NCBI GenBank assembly: GCA_032622095.1
Contig: CP136061.1
Coordinates: forward strand, 18,294,991 to 18,358,990
Length of the DNA stretch: 64,000 nt
Reading direction: 5' to 3'
Source: Siphonodentalium dalli
Taxonomy: Eukaryota > Mollusca > Scaphopoda > Gadilida > Siphonodentaliidae
Below are positions 1 to 11,535 of the stretch, one piece after another; the first letter of the stretch is position 1; every line of letters begins with the position of its first letter. The position numbers and the translations under genes are program-made. The notes under the pieces were generated by a model, which worked only from the letters and a program-made list of their open reading frames with translations, was not told the DNA's origin and searched no databases.

Positions 1-237
1 ATCAATTCTAGTATTAATAGATAATGATCTAAATTGCGTGGTATTACTATGGTATTCTATTGAGAATTATCTATGAGAGGCACTTTATATCATGATTCAA
101 TTAGGTAAAATTGCTTGCACTGAAATGACTCGATGATGTATTATACAGTAGGGTATATAGTATATTCTGACAGGATTCTAATAGTAAAGGAATAATATAT
201 TAAGGACTTCAACATGAACTTATTGTTACCCACAGCA

Positions 238-566
238 GGGACCAGCCGAGAGGGCAACTTAGGAGACATCTTCTCCCTAAAATGTGCCACTAAATTCTGC
301 CTATTTATAATAATAAGGGAGAAGTGACTTCTCTCTCATATACCAGTATGCATATTTCAAAGTGTATTTTAAAGTGTATTTGCTGATTATAAATGGTGTA
401 CTTACTCATTATAATGATATTATATATATGGGCTCTTTGTATTGGATCACACAAAGGCGATGTTAGAGAGTAAAAAGAACTTAAACATTTATGACTTCTC
501 CCTGATAAAATTGCATTTCTCCCTAATAAGTGACATCTCCTGATCTGAATACTCTAAGCTGGTCCC
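238..566. mobile_element. MITE-like element, terminal inverted repeat GGGACCAGC
   Basis: The element starts GGGACCAGC and ends GCTGGTCCC. Inside it, TTCTCCCTA and GGGAGAAGTGACTTCT motifs recur near both ends in inverted orientation, and the middle is AT-rich and without coding potential. Related copies or fragments lie at 5056-5373, 28996-29180, 47116-47472, 53254-53494 and 56970-57070. No convincing target duplication was seen, so the superfamily is left open. Confidence 0.7.
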
Positions 567-1153
567 CGAAGCAAGGATTGTACAACCAGTAGTTGGTATC
601 AAATGAAAAGGAAGCATGACCACCCGTTTAAATTAAACCAATAAAAATACCCTGTTCTTCAGATGCAGAAATATGATTTTCTGGACCATATGTCGTTTTA
701 TTGAACTTATTATATAAACACATTTCCCTCAATAAATAAGATTCCTTCAGCACTTTTATTATTTTCTGCTTTTATCACCTTAACATCCCTCCAAATGAAT
801 ACTAGATCATTCAATGTAGACCTTTATAACTGAAAGGTAGAATCTATTTAGTATACAAAGGGTTACTGGACTGTTTACTAATTAACTGAACATTCCTACA
901 AATGAATTAAGTGTTCACTGCCTCCGAAAGCTTAGTTGTCCTTAAGAATTTGGTTAGGACCTTGTGGTCCCAGCAAAGTAAAACGCGTCAAAACCTAAAT
1001 GAGAGGACGTCTTAATTATGTCATTTTAATAGCGGACAATAAAAGAAACAAAGTTTGAACTCCTGAATTTGAATAAAATAAAATGGTTATTAATAAATAC
1101 TACTAGTAACTGTTTAGTTAGGGAGGGTAGATATAGTTTCAGGTTGTCAAAAC
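567..1153. other. AT-rich stretch without recognised feature
   Basis: I see no exon, RNA gene or clear repeat here. It lies downstream of the visible MAGI exons on the minus strand and may be intron. Confidence 0.5.
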
Positions 1154-1372
1154 AAGGTGGTTATTTCGTCAAGGTGGGGTGGGAATAATATACTGCCACC
1201 AGGGTGCGCCGAGGTGGTTATTACGTCAAGGTGGGGGGGGGGGGATAATATACTGCCACCAGGGTGCGCTGAGGTGGTTATTTCTTAGAGGGGAGGTAAT
1301 ATAATACCATCAGGGTGCGCCGAGGTGGTTATTTATTAGAGGGGGGAATAATATATGCCATCAGGGTGCGCC
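1154..1372. repeat. Tandem repeat of 52-61 bp, four units
   Basis: Units begin near 1154, 1211, 1272 and 1324. Each has AGGTGGTTATT, a G-rich run, AATAATAT, and ends CAGGGTGCGCC. The G run varies in length, reaching 12 G in the second unit. Confidence 0.85.
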
Positions 1373-2175
1373 ACGAAAAACTTACGGATATTCACCCCTT
1401 CTGTTGCACTGTCTGTTGTCTGCTTATATTGTCTGACCATCCCTACAAATGAAGAATGGACCATTCCAATGTATACTTTTAGAAATAAAGGGAGAAAATT
1501 TTCAGTAAATATAAAAAGAAAAAAAGATCAAAGTGTGTTAACTGATTATTATAGAAGACGTACACTTATCAAATCTAGACCATGAGGTTGAGGAGCTAAA
1601 ATGGAACTAAAGCATTCTGGAATCTCATCCCCTCCGACTCTATTTTTTGTCCCCTCCTCAAATGTTTTATTTGGATCATTTTTATGTAAACTTATTTCTC
1701 ATGCCTTAAAGTGATGTGAAACACTCCGGTATGGTGATCAAATAGAAATGGAAAATAATATTGTTCAGAGTAGTTATTTTTACAAATATTATATCTAAAT
1801 TGACAACACACACCGTCATTCTTATATATTAATTAAATATTTACAATTTAGCGTAGTTCAGGCAATGTTTTCTATGGAGTGGTACGATCGATTTGCTTGA
1901 GACTTTCGGTGATGTTAGTAGAATGCTACATTCCTCCAGTTGGCATAGTACCTTAATACTAATTTACCAGTTCCACGCACCCGAACAAGTACATAATATG
2001 TCTTTAACCTTCAAATTACATCACAATGACCCACTAATTAATCTATTTTGATCAATTTTCAAAAAAAGTTAGATGAGAATCGATATATTTTTTTTAATAT
2101 TGGCCTTAATTATGACTAATATGTATTATTAGACCACTTCTCCAAAATACATGAATACTAGGGAGAAGTGACTTC
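1373..2175. other. AT-rich stretch without recognised feature
   Basis: Short open frames here (for example 1355-1585) have no recognisable domain and start within the tandem repeat; I treat them as chance. No RNA gene was recognised. Confidence 0.5.
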
Positions 2176-2434
2176 TTAACCTTTCATGATGGGAGCTGCG
2201 CTGGTGCAGCATTAAAGACCCTGTGCCAGTGCATTCTCTTATATATTGAGTTCCTCATAGGGAGCCTCATATATATAAGAGAATACACTGGCATACAAGG
2301 TCAAGGTAAATATTGTTAGGCCAATGTTCTCTTATATATGTCAGGCGCCCTATGGGAGACTCACATATATAAGAGAATGCATTGGCCCAGGGTTTTCAAA
2401 AAATTTCAGGAAGCTCAATTCATGAAAGGGTTAA
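2176..2434. mobile_element. TTAA-flanked MITE, family P3
   Basis: It is bounded by TTAACCTTTCATGA and TCATGAAAGGGTTAA. Inside are CCCTGTGCCAGTGCATTCTC and two hairpins of the TCTTATATAT...ATATATAAGAGA type, the second ending CATTGGCCCAGGG. TTAA target plus termini starting CCC/CCT is the piggyBac pattern. Family P3 has GGAAGCT near the right end, which separates it from families P1 and P2. Confidence 0.8.
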
Positions 2435-3299
2435 AAAATAGTTGGATGAGAATCTATTGATTTTGTTATATTGGCATTATGACTTATCTGTATTATTATT
2501 AGACAACTTCTCCAGAACATATGATTAGGTCTCATGTCCCATGTTAAAATGGCTGAGAATAAAGCATTCATTCAGAAGGAACTTCTCTGAATAGGATAAC
2601 TTCAAGCTGGTCTATGGTGTGAGGCTTGCTTTAAATCGTGGGAGTGGGAATAATAAGCCATTGGAGATGCCATTTATTTGTACTAAACATTGAGAAATAA
2701 CCTTTCTGGAAACTACACACTTGAAATATGATTAGCTACATCAATCCAGAACTAAGTAATAAAAAACAGACGTCATAGTTTCGAGTTAGTTTTCAAAGTT
2801 GTTTATATTATTTTTATTAGAATGCTGTTTGATTTTTAAATTTGCTCTCGGAAGCTAATCACACCACCACAATACCCTCTGGCTTAGGATTGCATATTTA
2901 GGTAATTTCTAAGTAATAAGATCTGTATTTGTGGTATTGCTTTGTACACTCAAATCCATTTTACGTCATTCTGTTCTCCACATCAAAGCAATTCATATTA
3001 AATGCCGTAGTAGAAGAATTTCGGCTTTGAACGGTAAGAATTTTCTCTGCATGCAGTTGTTTGAAAATGTAACTACAGGTACATATATACAGCCCTGTTA
3101 ATTAGCGTCGGCTATCAGATGAGCGGAGGTAAATGTCTAGGCAAAAAGTTATTTCATCAGCTATTATTTAACCCAGGTAAATTTCAAAGCCTGCTGATGT
3201 TTTGCGCAAAATTGAAACAATGTGCAAAATTGAAACAAATTGCTGGAGATAATGTCTTAATGTTGCACCGTGGTAGTCTGCAGACAGCAAAAATTCTAC
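2435..3299. other. AT-rich stretch without recognised feature
   Basis: No exon, RNA gene or known repeat family was recognised. A short direct repeat GCAAAATTGAAACAA occurs at about 3205-3240. Confidence 0.5.
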
Positions 3300-4336
3300 T
3301 GATAACAAGGACTACTGAATAACAAGGACTACTGAGATAACAAGGACTACTGATATAACAAGGACTACTGAGATAACAAGGACTACTGATATAACAAGGA
3401 CTACTGAGATAACAAGGACTACTTATATAACAAGGACTACTGAGATAACAAGGACTACTGACATAACAAGGACTACTGGTATAACAAGGACTACTGGTAT
3501 AACAAGGACTACTGAGATAACAAGGACTACTGAGATAACAAGGACTACTGAGATAACAAGGACTACTGATATAACAAGGACTACTGAGATAACAAGGACT
3601 ACTTATATAACAAGGACTAATGAGATAACAAGGACTACTGATATAACAAGGACTACTGAGATAACAAGGACTACTGATATAACAAGGACTACTGAGATAA
3701 CAAGGACTACTTATATAATAAGGACTACTGAGATAACAAGGACTACTGATATAACAAGGACTACTGGTATAACAAGGACTACTGGCATAACAAGGACTAC
3801 TGAGATAACAAGGACTACTGATATAACAAGGACTACTGGTATAACAAGGACTACTGGTATAACAAGGACTACTGGTATAACAAGGACTACTGATATAACA
3901 AGGACTACTGTGATAACACGGACTACTGAGATAACAAGGACTACTTATATAACAAGGACTAATGAGATAACAAGGACTACTGATATAACAAGGACTACTG
4001 ATATAACAAGGACTACTGACATAACAAGGACTACTGACATAACAAGGACTACTGACATAACAAGGACTACTGATATAACAAGGACTACTGAGATAACTGA
4101 GATAACAAGGACTACTGAGATAACAAGGACTACTGGGATAACAAGGACTACTGGGATAACAAGGACTACTGAGATAACAAGGACTACTGAGATAACAAAG
4201 ACTACTGAGATAACAAGGACTACTGATATAACAAGGACTGCTGAGATAACAAGGACTGCTGAGATAACAAGGACTACTGAGATAACAAGGACTACTGAGA
4301 TAACAAGGATTACTGGGATAACAAGGATTATATTAC
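3300..4336. repeat. 18-bp minisatellite, about 57 units
   Basis: The unit is ATAACAAGGACTACTGAG, with variation almost confined to the last bases (GAG, GAT, GAC, GGT, TAT). Because 18 is divisible by 3, the plus strand stays open over 3910-4374 as a six-residue repeat (ITRTTE/ITRTTD). I read this as a by-product of the repeat: there is no recognised domain, and other stretches are interrupted. Confidence 0.97.
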
Positions 4337-4798
4337 TAATCAGAAATTATAAACCCAACAAAAGTTTGCCATGAATGGCATAAGGGACCAAGTTCCAATT
4401 GTAAACTAAAGTTATATGTGTAGAACATGCAACTACATGTACATGTATGCGGATTCTAGTCTTTCTAGTCAAAGAACAATTTCTGGCCTAGACAATTTCT
4501 TAGCCCACGACCTACAAATACTTGTCCATTAATTATCAATACATATAAACGACATGGTATACGGTGGTTCCCAGATACAAAGGAACAAGTACATGCCTAA
4601 TATCAGACTTCTGTCCCACTGTACGAGTGACATTGCTCAAGGGGTACAACTTTGCAAAAGGTTTGAACATCATATGACCCGACAGTCACACATTGCTTAA
4701 TCCCACAAAGATAATATCGTGAAGAAACTCAATAGTCCACCAACAGGCTGTGAACTCATATTTTATATTAACTTTCTATTGGTTCATGCTATTTGTAA

Positions 4799-4922
4799 TG
4801 AGTGCATTCTCTTATATACATGTATGTGAGGCTCCATATGGGAGACTCGCATATATAATAGAATGCACTGGCACAAGGTTTTTAATGCTGCACTAGCATA
4901 GCTCCCATCACGAATGGGTTAA
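4799..4922. mobile_element. Truncated TTAA MITE, family P3
   Basis: Only the right part is present: one hairpin around GAGTGCATTCTCTTATATA, then GCACAAGGTTTTTAATGCTGC and the end CGAATGGGTTAA. The left terminus is missing. Confidence 0.65.
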
Positions 4923-5055
4923 AATCAAGGATGAATGAGAATACCACACATTAGATTAAAAGAATGATACTTTATACAACATATTTTGGGAGGTAGCTCC
5001 CACTCTTAAGTTTATCATTGATTAGTTTCAATATTAACACATGTATGTGACAATT

Positions 5056-5373
5056 GTCAGGGACCAGTCTAGAGTATTCAAATTGTGAGAAGTCACTTCT
5101 TCTGATTGGTTATTAGGGAGAAGTGGACTGTTATCAGGGAGAAGTAACAATGGCTGAATTTAAATTTACACTCCAAGATTACGCCTCTATAATTCAGCAT
5201 ATATTTAATATACAAAACAAGAGCCCATTTATAAAACCATTATAGTGAGTAAGAAAACTATTATAATCATGCAGTAATTATACTTTCGATATAATATTCG
5301 GACAAATGCATGCTGGTATATGATAGAAGTCACTTCTCTCTACAGTCCCTCTACATGTAGGTTGGTCCCTGAC
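5056..5373. mobile_element. GGGACCAG MITE, inverted copy
   Basis: The termini are GTCAGGGACCAGT and GTTGGTCCCTGAC. Internal GGGAGAAGT and ACTTCTCTCT motifs match the copy at 238-566, in opposite orientation. Its AT-rich centre differs by many substitutions, so the copies are old. Confidence 0.7.
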
Positions 5374-6362
5374 TTTTATACTAAGTATTTGATCAGAGTT
5401 ATTACACAATATACTCAATGTAATAGTAAAGTGTATCATGAATCCATTGTGTGTATTCCCCTGAAGTGTATCTTCTAATATTGACTTGGGATTGATTTTC
5501 TGTTTTAAACACTACCTTTGTGGTATGTTTGATATTCCCATGAATACCATCACCGTCTAATGGAAGAATGATTGCTCATTCAAATGCCAACAGCGACCAT
5601 TATACAATGATTGTCTCCTGGCTGGAGACTGTCTGAGGAATGTATATAATGTTTCTTCTCAGGCAAATTCTTCTTTGACCAAAGAATATTACAATTTCTG
5701 CCATAATATTTGGATTAGATTTACACACCACAAATATCAGTTGCTTACCAGGGTTCGGTGGTGATACTACGTGCAGTGGAGTTATTTCCATGGTGAAATT
5801 AACCCTTTGAACAACTGTGATATTTAGTAATATAAACAAATTAGAACTTGTTTATGCTCACTGAAGCAAGCACATTTGAAGCAATGAACACTCATATTCA
5901 TAGCTCCATAAATTTGACATAATATGAATCGTACGTGACACGTAGTTGAGCAACCACACATGATGTGCCTCAAATTTGACTTTTTTCGGCGACATAATGC
6001 TGAGAATAATTTATGTAACACCATGCAGTGGTCACGTCGGAGACGACATGCCAAATTAACAAAACTTGTCGTGGATTGTAAAATCTTGTCTGGATTATCG
6101 TCATGACTTCATCATTTTTCGTTTTCATTAAGCTGACCAACGAAATTGGTCTAAATGAAATTAATAGACATAAATCACATGTGAATTCTTCCTAAGTTGT
6201 GAAGTATAGTTACTTTCATTTTTATCGCGATGCTTCATTTCCAATTCCATGTTTTTTGCAATCTCCACACGGTTGCTAACCGGAAGTCACGTGACAATTT
6301 CTCTAAAATCTATACCCGCGATCTTGAAAAATCACTGATGGATATAGAAAAAAATTATATGG
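5374..6362. other. Intronic or intergenic stretch without recognised feature
   Basis: Two overlapping minus-strand open frames (5600-5839, 5824-6054) have no recognisable domain and no convincing splice context; not called as genes. Confidence 0.5.
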
Positions 6363-6601
6363 CGTCTTTCACCTGCCTTAGGTATAAGCACCCTTGGTGG
6401 TTGCTATTATCTGACGTCATTCACCTGCCTTAGGTATAAGCACCCTTGGTGGTTGCTATTATATGACGTCATTCACCTGCCTTAGGTATAAGAACCCTTG
6501 GTGGTTGCTATGACGTCATTTACCTGCCTTAGGTATAAGCACCCTTGGTGTTTGCTATGACGTCATTCACCTGCCTTAGGTATAAGCACCCTTGGTGGTT
6601 A
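6363..6601. repeat. 47-52 bp tandem repeat with CRE-like motifs, five units
   Basis: ACCTGCCTTAGGTATAAG starts units near 6371, 6423, 6475, 6522 and 6569. The linkers between units carry four copies of the palindrome TGACGTCA, the consensus cAMP-response element. Whether this binds anything is unknown. Confidence 0.9.
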
Positions 6602-6679
6602 CTAATATACAAGAATGGGTGGAGGTATGGCTCAGTATGAATTATTTATCATTTCTTATCAAAATGGTCAGGTTACATG

Positions 6680-6932
6680 CAAGCATTGAAATAGTGTGCC
6701 TGTCATTTGCAGAATGAGGTCCCCAGAGGGTGAGTTTAGTGATGCTACCCGCTATGTGGGCTAGCATCACCAAATTCACCCTCTGGGGACCTCATTCTGC
6801 TGATGTGTAAGCAGAATGAGGTCCCCAGAGGGTGAATTTGGTGATGCTAGCCCACTATGCGGGGTAGCATCACTAAATTCACCCTCTGGGGACCTCATTC
6901 TGCAAATGACAGACACACTATTTCAAGGCTTG
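6680..6932. mobile_element. Palindromic hAT-type MITE (family Y) with 8-bp target duplication
   Basis: The element starts CAAGCATTGAAATAGTG and ends with the inverted form ...CACTATTTCAAGGCTTG. It is flanked on both sides by GTTACATG (6672-6679 and 6933-6940), an exact 8-bp target duplication as made by hAT transposases. Inside are two head-to-head hairpins, each built from GAATGAGGTCCCCAGAGG, GTGAATTTAGTGATGCTA and their inverted copies. It has no coding capacity. Similar copies lie at 27293, 29251, 46391, 48722 and 48886. Confidence 0.85.
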
Positions 6933-7189
6933 GTTACATGTACATGTACAATCGGAATGGCACCTTGAGAGATCTCTCAACTAAAATCAAGCTTGAAAAT
7001 CAGTTCTCATTTCTACCTAATTCGTGGTTTGAACACACCGCTTCAACTAGGGCAGACTGCGATGGTATCCAGGACCTATATAACCACCTCGGCTAAGTTA
7101 GATGTCGAGCAAAAATGCCAATGGCAGAAATGTGCTACTTAAACAGTATTTTAATCGTTTTCATGGATTAAGCTGATACATATATGTAA

Positions 7190-7591
7190 TTAACCCTTTA
7201 CCCAACAAACCGGCCAAAAACGGCCAAAATTAAAAGCTGCAACAGCCTAAAATATCTTCGGTCTGTCTCAATAACACCATACAAATATGGATATCATTGG
7301 AACCGGTTCATTGACTACATTGTGATGGTTACAGTTATGCCCTGTGCCAATGCATTCTCTTATATATGCGAGTCGACCATAGGTCGCCTCGCATATATAA
7401 GAGAATGCATTGGCCTAAAAAAAAATTCTTTAACAATTTTATAATTTTTTTCTACATTCTTTGACAATTTTATCATTTTTATTATGTGTTAAGCCAATGC
7501 ATTCTCTTATATATGCGAGGCGACCTATGGTCGACTCGCATATATAAGAGAATGCATTGGCACAGGGCCGTTCTGTTGGGTAAAGGGTTAA
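7190..7591. mobile_element. TTAA-flanked MITE, family P1 (full length)
   Basis: It begins TTAACCCTTTACCCAACA and ends with the inverted TGTTGGGTAAAGGGTTAA. Subterminal CGGCCAAAA and ATATCTTCGGTCTGTCT are family-specific. The core holds two near-perfect palindromes of about 68 bp around 7343-7412 and 7493-7562, inverted relative to each other and separated by an AT-rich linker. TTAA targets and CCC termini suggest piggyBac-type mobilisation in trans. Confidence 0.88.
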
Positions 7592-7810
7592 GCAACCCAA
7601 ATAGTTTGCTAAAAAGTTAAAATGCATTTTCTGCCCCCCCCCCCCATGTGCCCCTCCTATTGATGCAGTATCATGTTCATCTATCTCCCTTATTGCCCTG
7701 ACCTTTAGTATTATAACTGTCCCGTGTTCTTCATCTATCTCCCTTATTGCCCGGACCTTTAGTATTATAAACTGTCCCGTGTTCATTGATTGAGAACTAT
7801 GTATGCAGGT

Positions 7811-8352
7811 ACACAGGTCCCCTGGTGCGACAACCCAACCATGAGTATATGCCTTAATACACAGGTCCCCTGGTGCGACAACCCAACCATGAGTATATGC
7901 CTTAATACACAGGTCCCCTGGTGCGACAACCCAACCATGAGTATATGCCTTAATACACAGGTCCACTGGTGCGACAACCCCACAATGAGTATATACCTCA
8001 TGGGACCATGCAGCCCTTAATCAAATTAGCTGAAATCACCTGGTTTTCTTGAAATTCTGCATGATTTTGCAATAAATTCACTAAATTTTTCATATAAAAA
8101 TAGCTGAGTTCAGCTCATTAGCTGAAGAGTCTCATCCCTGATACCTTAATAAAAGGTTTATAACTATCAAACCTATATTGAGCATGGACTCAAAATTCAT
8201 CAAAATCCCCCTGTGCATGAGGTATATACTCATGGTGGGGTCGTCGCACCAGGGGACCTGTGTATTAAGGTATTTAGTCATGGTAGGGTTGTCGCACGAG
8301 GGGACCTGTATTAAGGTATATACTCATGGTAGGGTTGCTGCACCAGGGGACC
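7811..8352. repeat. 48-bp tandem repeat in inverted arrangement (4 units and 3 units)
   Basis: Four units of 48 bp at 7811-8002 contain CAGGTCCCCTGGTGCGACAA and ATGAGTATATGCC. After about 210 bp of spacer, three inverted units at about 8214-8352 carry TATACTCATGG and CGCACCAGGGGACCTG. On each strand one side stays open as a 16-residue repeat, which I attribute to the unit length. Confidence 0.92.
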
Positions 8353-8454
8353 TGTGAGTTTCTATACATTAATGGTGAGATATCTCTGGTTAATGGTTCT
8401 GCTGTTTGTGTGTTCGCATCTTCTCAAACTGCAATCAAGTGATGTAGGTAATAC

Positions 8455-8853
8455 TTAACCCTTTACCCAACAGAAGGGCCCTGTGCCAATGCATTCTCTT
8501 ATATATGCGAGTCGACCATAGGTCGCCTCGCATATATAAGAGAATGCATTGGCTTAACACATTAAAAATTATAAAATTGTTAAAGAATGTAAGAAAAAAT
8601 GGTAAAAAGTGTTAAAAAAAGATTTTTTTTAGGCCAATGCATTCTCTTATATATGCGAGGCGACCTATGGTCGACTCGCATATATAAGAGAATGCATTGG
8701 CACAGGGCATAACTGTAACTATCACAATGTGGTCAAGGAGCCGGTTCCAATGATATCCATATTTGTATGGTTCTATTGAGACAGACCGAAGATATTTAGG
8801 CTGTTGAAGCTTTATTTGGCCGGTTGTGGCCGGTTTGTTGGGTAAAGGGTTAA
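8455..8853. mobile_element. TTAA-flanked MITE, family P1, opposite orientation
   Basis: This is a full copy like 7190-7591 but reversed. It begins TTAACCCTTTACCCAACAGA, carries the two shared palindromes, and ends with GGCCGGTTTGTTGGGTAAAG and GTTAA. The two copies lie about 860 bp apart. Confidence 0.88.
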
Positions 8854-9754
8854 TGTCATAATGTATTATCAACTGTAGATTTACTACACTGACTCATGTA
8901 ATAGTTATGGAAAAAAATACAATTCATCTACCATATTAACCTGATGTCAATAGTATATGTACGTCATAAAAGATATCTCAAATGGCGAGATTGGTGTTAT
9001 ATTTCTAGTAAGATCTTGGAACAATATGTATAGCCTGGTTTCAGTATCTTTAAAAGATATGATTCATTCAGTTGTGAAACAAATTTGAGGCAAGTATGAT
9101 AAGTATCTGAATGAATATGATATATCACTGTCAAAGCAACTAGGCTGTCAACAACAATTCTTCTACTCAAATAACTTCTCATAAGAAATATGTTGTATAA
9201 CCAACTGATGAGTTTCTGTGGAAATTTGATATCATAGAAATCTTTATTAATGAAGAGACTAAACTGCATCTAGGGCGATTTATATCGCATTAAAAATCCA
9301 AATGGTGCTCAATCTTCTAAAATGGGGTAAATTTTGACAAAAAAATATAATTTGCATCGTAGAGTTCAATTTTGTGAGGAGAGAAGTGAAGCGTCTTTAT
9401 CCCTAAACTTTACACCTGGCTGGTAACCTAAGATGACATTCGATTCGACCATTTCATGCATTCTCGATGAGTGTTCCTCAAGTACACAAATTACGCTCTA
9501 CATCTCAAATCTTCAAGTTGTTACTGGGGAGGAAAATGTTTAAAAATAACCACAAACAAAGAAGGACTACCAACTGAGAAAGACCAATTACATCAATTGT
9601 TAGATAAGGACTCCACAACAAGTATGCAAATCAACTTATCATCTGCCTGTATCTCCCATATGAGCAGGGCCTCAGGGTGATCTCATTAAGATAAGGTACC
9701 CTATCTATAGACTTACAAGCAATCTATGGTTTGTTATCAAAGCCTGGCAAATGT
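8854..9754. other. Stretch without recognised feature
   Basis: Open frames at 8997-9269 (minus) and 9471-9680 (plus) have no recognisable domain. No repeat family was recognised. Confidence 0.5.
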
Positions 9755-9872
9755 CATACATTATTATGATAAGTGTGTAGCACACATTGTGCTGTACATG
9801 GAGACAAAATGTTCATACATTATTATGATAACTCTGTGGCACACATTGTGCAGTACATGGAGACATAATGTT
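9755..9872. repeat. 59-bp direct repeat, two units
   Basis: CATACATTATTATGATAA starts units at 9755 and 9814, each continuing with GCACACATTGTGC and GTACATGGAGACA. Only a few substitutions separate the units. Confidence 0.9.
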
Positions 9873-10337
9873 GGTTAAGACCAACCCTTCTAAGGTCTTT
9901 TGCCATGTAGGAGTATTATTGGAACCATGCCTTTTTCAATTTGTCAATGTACATTTCCACACAACCCCACTTTTTGTACAAAATTTGAAAGGTTGCCGAC
10001 AGCCAATACCTAGCTACAATCTCCCGCCATTGTTTGGACACAAGCGCATTTCAGACTTAGGAAAAACACACATTTTTACATGCCATGGGTATTACATTTC
10101 TTGAATTTGTAAATTTATTTGAAATATTATATGCAAAACGCATGCCAGAATATTTTAAACTCGTATTTGAGATGCCTGTAAAAATGAAAGGGACGTAATT
10201 CTACTTATTTTTCCCTCCAACCTCATGGGTTGATACACTGATGTGACTGTACTGAGACAGTTGTAGAAAGACCTGTCAATGGTGGAAGAATAATTTTCAG
10301 AAATGTGTGAAATGTGGTGGGAGGGGAGGGGGTGGGG
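9873..10337. other. Stretch without recognised feature
   Basis: A 78-codon open frame (9868-10104, plus) has no recognised domain and is not called. A G-rich run precedes the hAT-like element. Confidence 0.5.
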
Positions 10338-10345
10338 TGTGCAGT

Positions 10346-11535
10346 CAGGCCTCAGCCTAGGGGTTCAGAACAGGGAGACTTGAAGTCTCCCTCCAGGAAA
10401 TTTAGGGAGACTTCAGGAAATTTAGGGAGACTTCAGGGAGAAGTGGAGACAACGGAAAATTGACAATTTTCAACTATCGCTTTATTTTATAACATCAATA
10501 AAAAATTTAAAAACATAAAATAAGAAATAAAACTAAAAAATTTTGACTTTATCTGAAATTAGCCTAATTAATTGTTATTTTACATTTAAATTTTTTGGAA
10601 ATGTTTTGTGTAACTATCATTTAAGCAAGACAATTATCAAGTTACAGTAGTAGTTAATTTTTTAACTAAATGGAAGAAGTATTATTTCCTAGACTGCAGC
10701 CTGGAAGATACGTTTGTAGTATTGACTATTGTCAGATTGTATTTGTACAGTCTGAATCATGATGCATGTAAGTTGTAACTTTGAAAGTTTAATTTGGTCA
10801 CGGCTGTAATGTGGGTGTCCGCTAAAATAAACAATAAGGATTAACTAACAAAGGAGTTGCAAAAGCTTTTAGTTTTATTGCTAAAGCTTTTATTAATTAA
10901 TGGCCTCCCTTAATTAATGCCAACATCACTGGTATAATCCGATTAAAGCAATAAACTTGACATTTATTTATTTACGGAAGCGGTCTCTTCCGTCAAAAAG
11001 TGTGACGCGGTCTCTTCAAAAAGTGCAACGCGTTACCGAAACGAACTTCCGAAGCGCCTGGTACATACTCTAATAATGTCGTATTTGTTTTATATCTGAA
11101 ATGCGGGACAGCGGTCTTTTAAGTTAATTAAAACATTATTTGTGACACTCACGATGGTCAATAACAACACAGATGCTAAGTTGCTAACATCTCATCGTGT
11201 TTTCAGCGTGTCAAAACATTCGTGATTAACATTCATTGCCGCAAAGGGAACAACGGCGACTGAATAACAACACAAAATAATAGGTCATATTTTATTTTAA
11301 ACACTTGGGACTTTGTCTCTGCATCGTCCGTTTCTTTTTGGGATGGCCGCCACAATTCATCTATATACAGACATGTCTGGGAAAAAAACTAGAAAAAAAA
11401 ATTAAGAAAAAAAAAAAAAAAAAAAATTACTTAAAATTGAAGGCGACTTCGATTTCGCCTTAGAGCGACGATAGGGCGAAGTCAGCGACAGTAAGGCGAA
11501 AATCTCGCCTGAGTCGCCTTGTGAGCTGAGGCCTG
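10346..11535. mobile_element. Non-autonomous hAT-like element, 1190 bp, with 8-bp target duplication
   Basis: The termini CAGGCCTCAGC and GCTGAGGCCTG are perfect inverted repeats. The flanks TGTGCAGT at 10338-10345 and 11536-11543 are an exact 8-bp duplication, the hAT hallmark. Near the left end AGGGAGACTT is repeated about three times; near the right end GGCGAAGTC/GCGACTT-type motifs recur, which could be subterminal transposase sites (inference). No transposase frame is present. The interior includes an A-rich run near 11400 and a less AT-rich segment at 10970-11060. Confidence 0.88.

Noticed and set aside
3910-4374. 154-codon Thr-rich frame
   Set aside because: It is an 18-bp minisatellite, which stays open simply because its unit is a multiple of three.
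7343-7562. Recurrent open frames with CANAFSYICESTIG- or CILLYMRGDLWSTR-like translations at many places
   Set aside because: They are translations, in different frames and strands, of the shared MITE palindrome. The same DNA gives all of them, so they are not a protein family.
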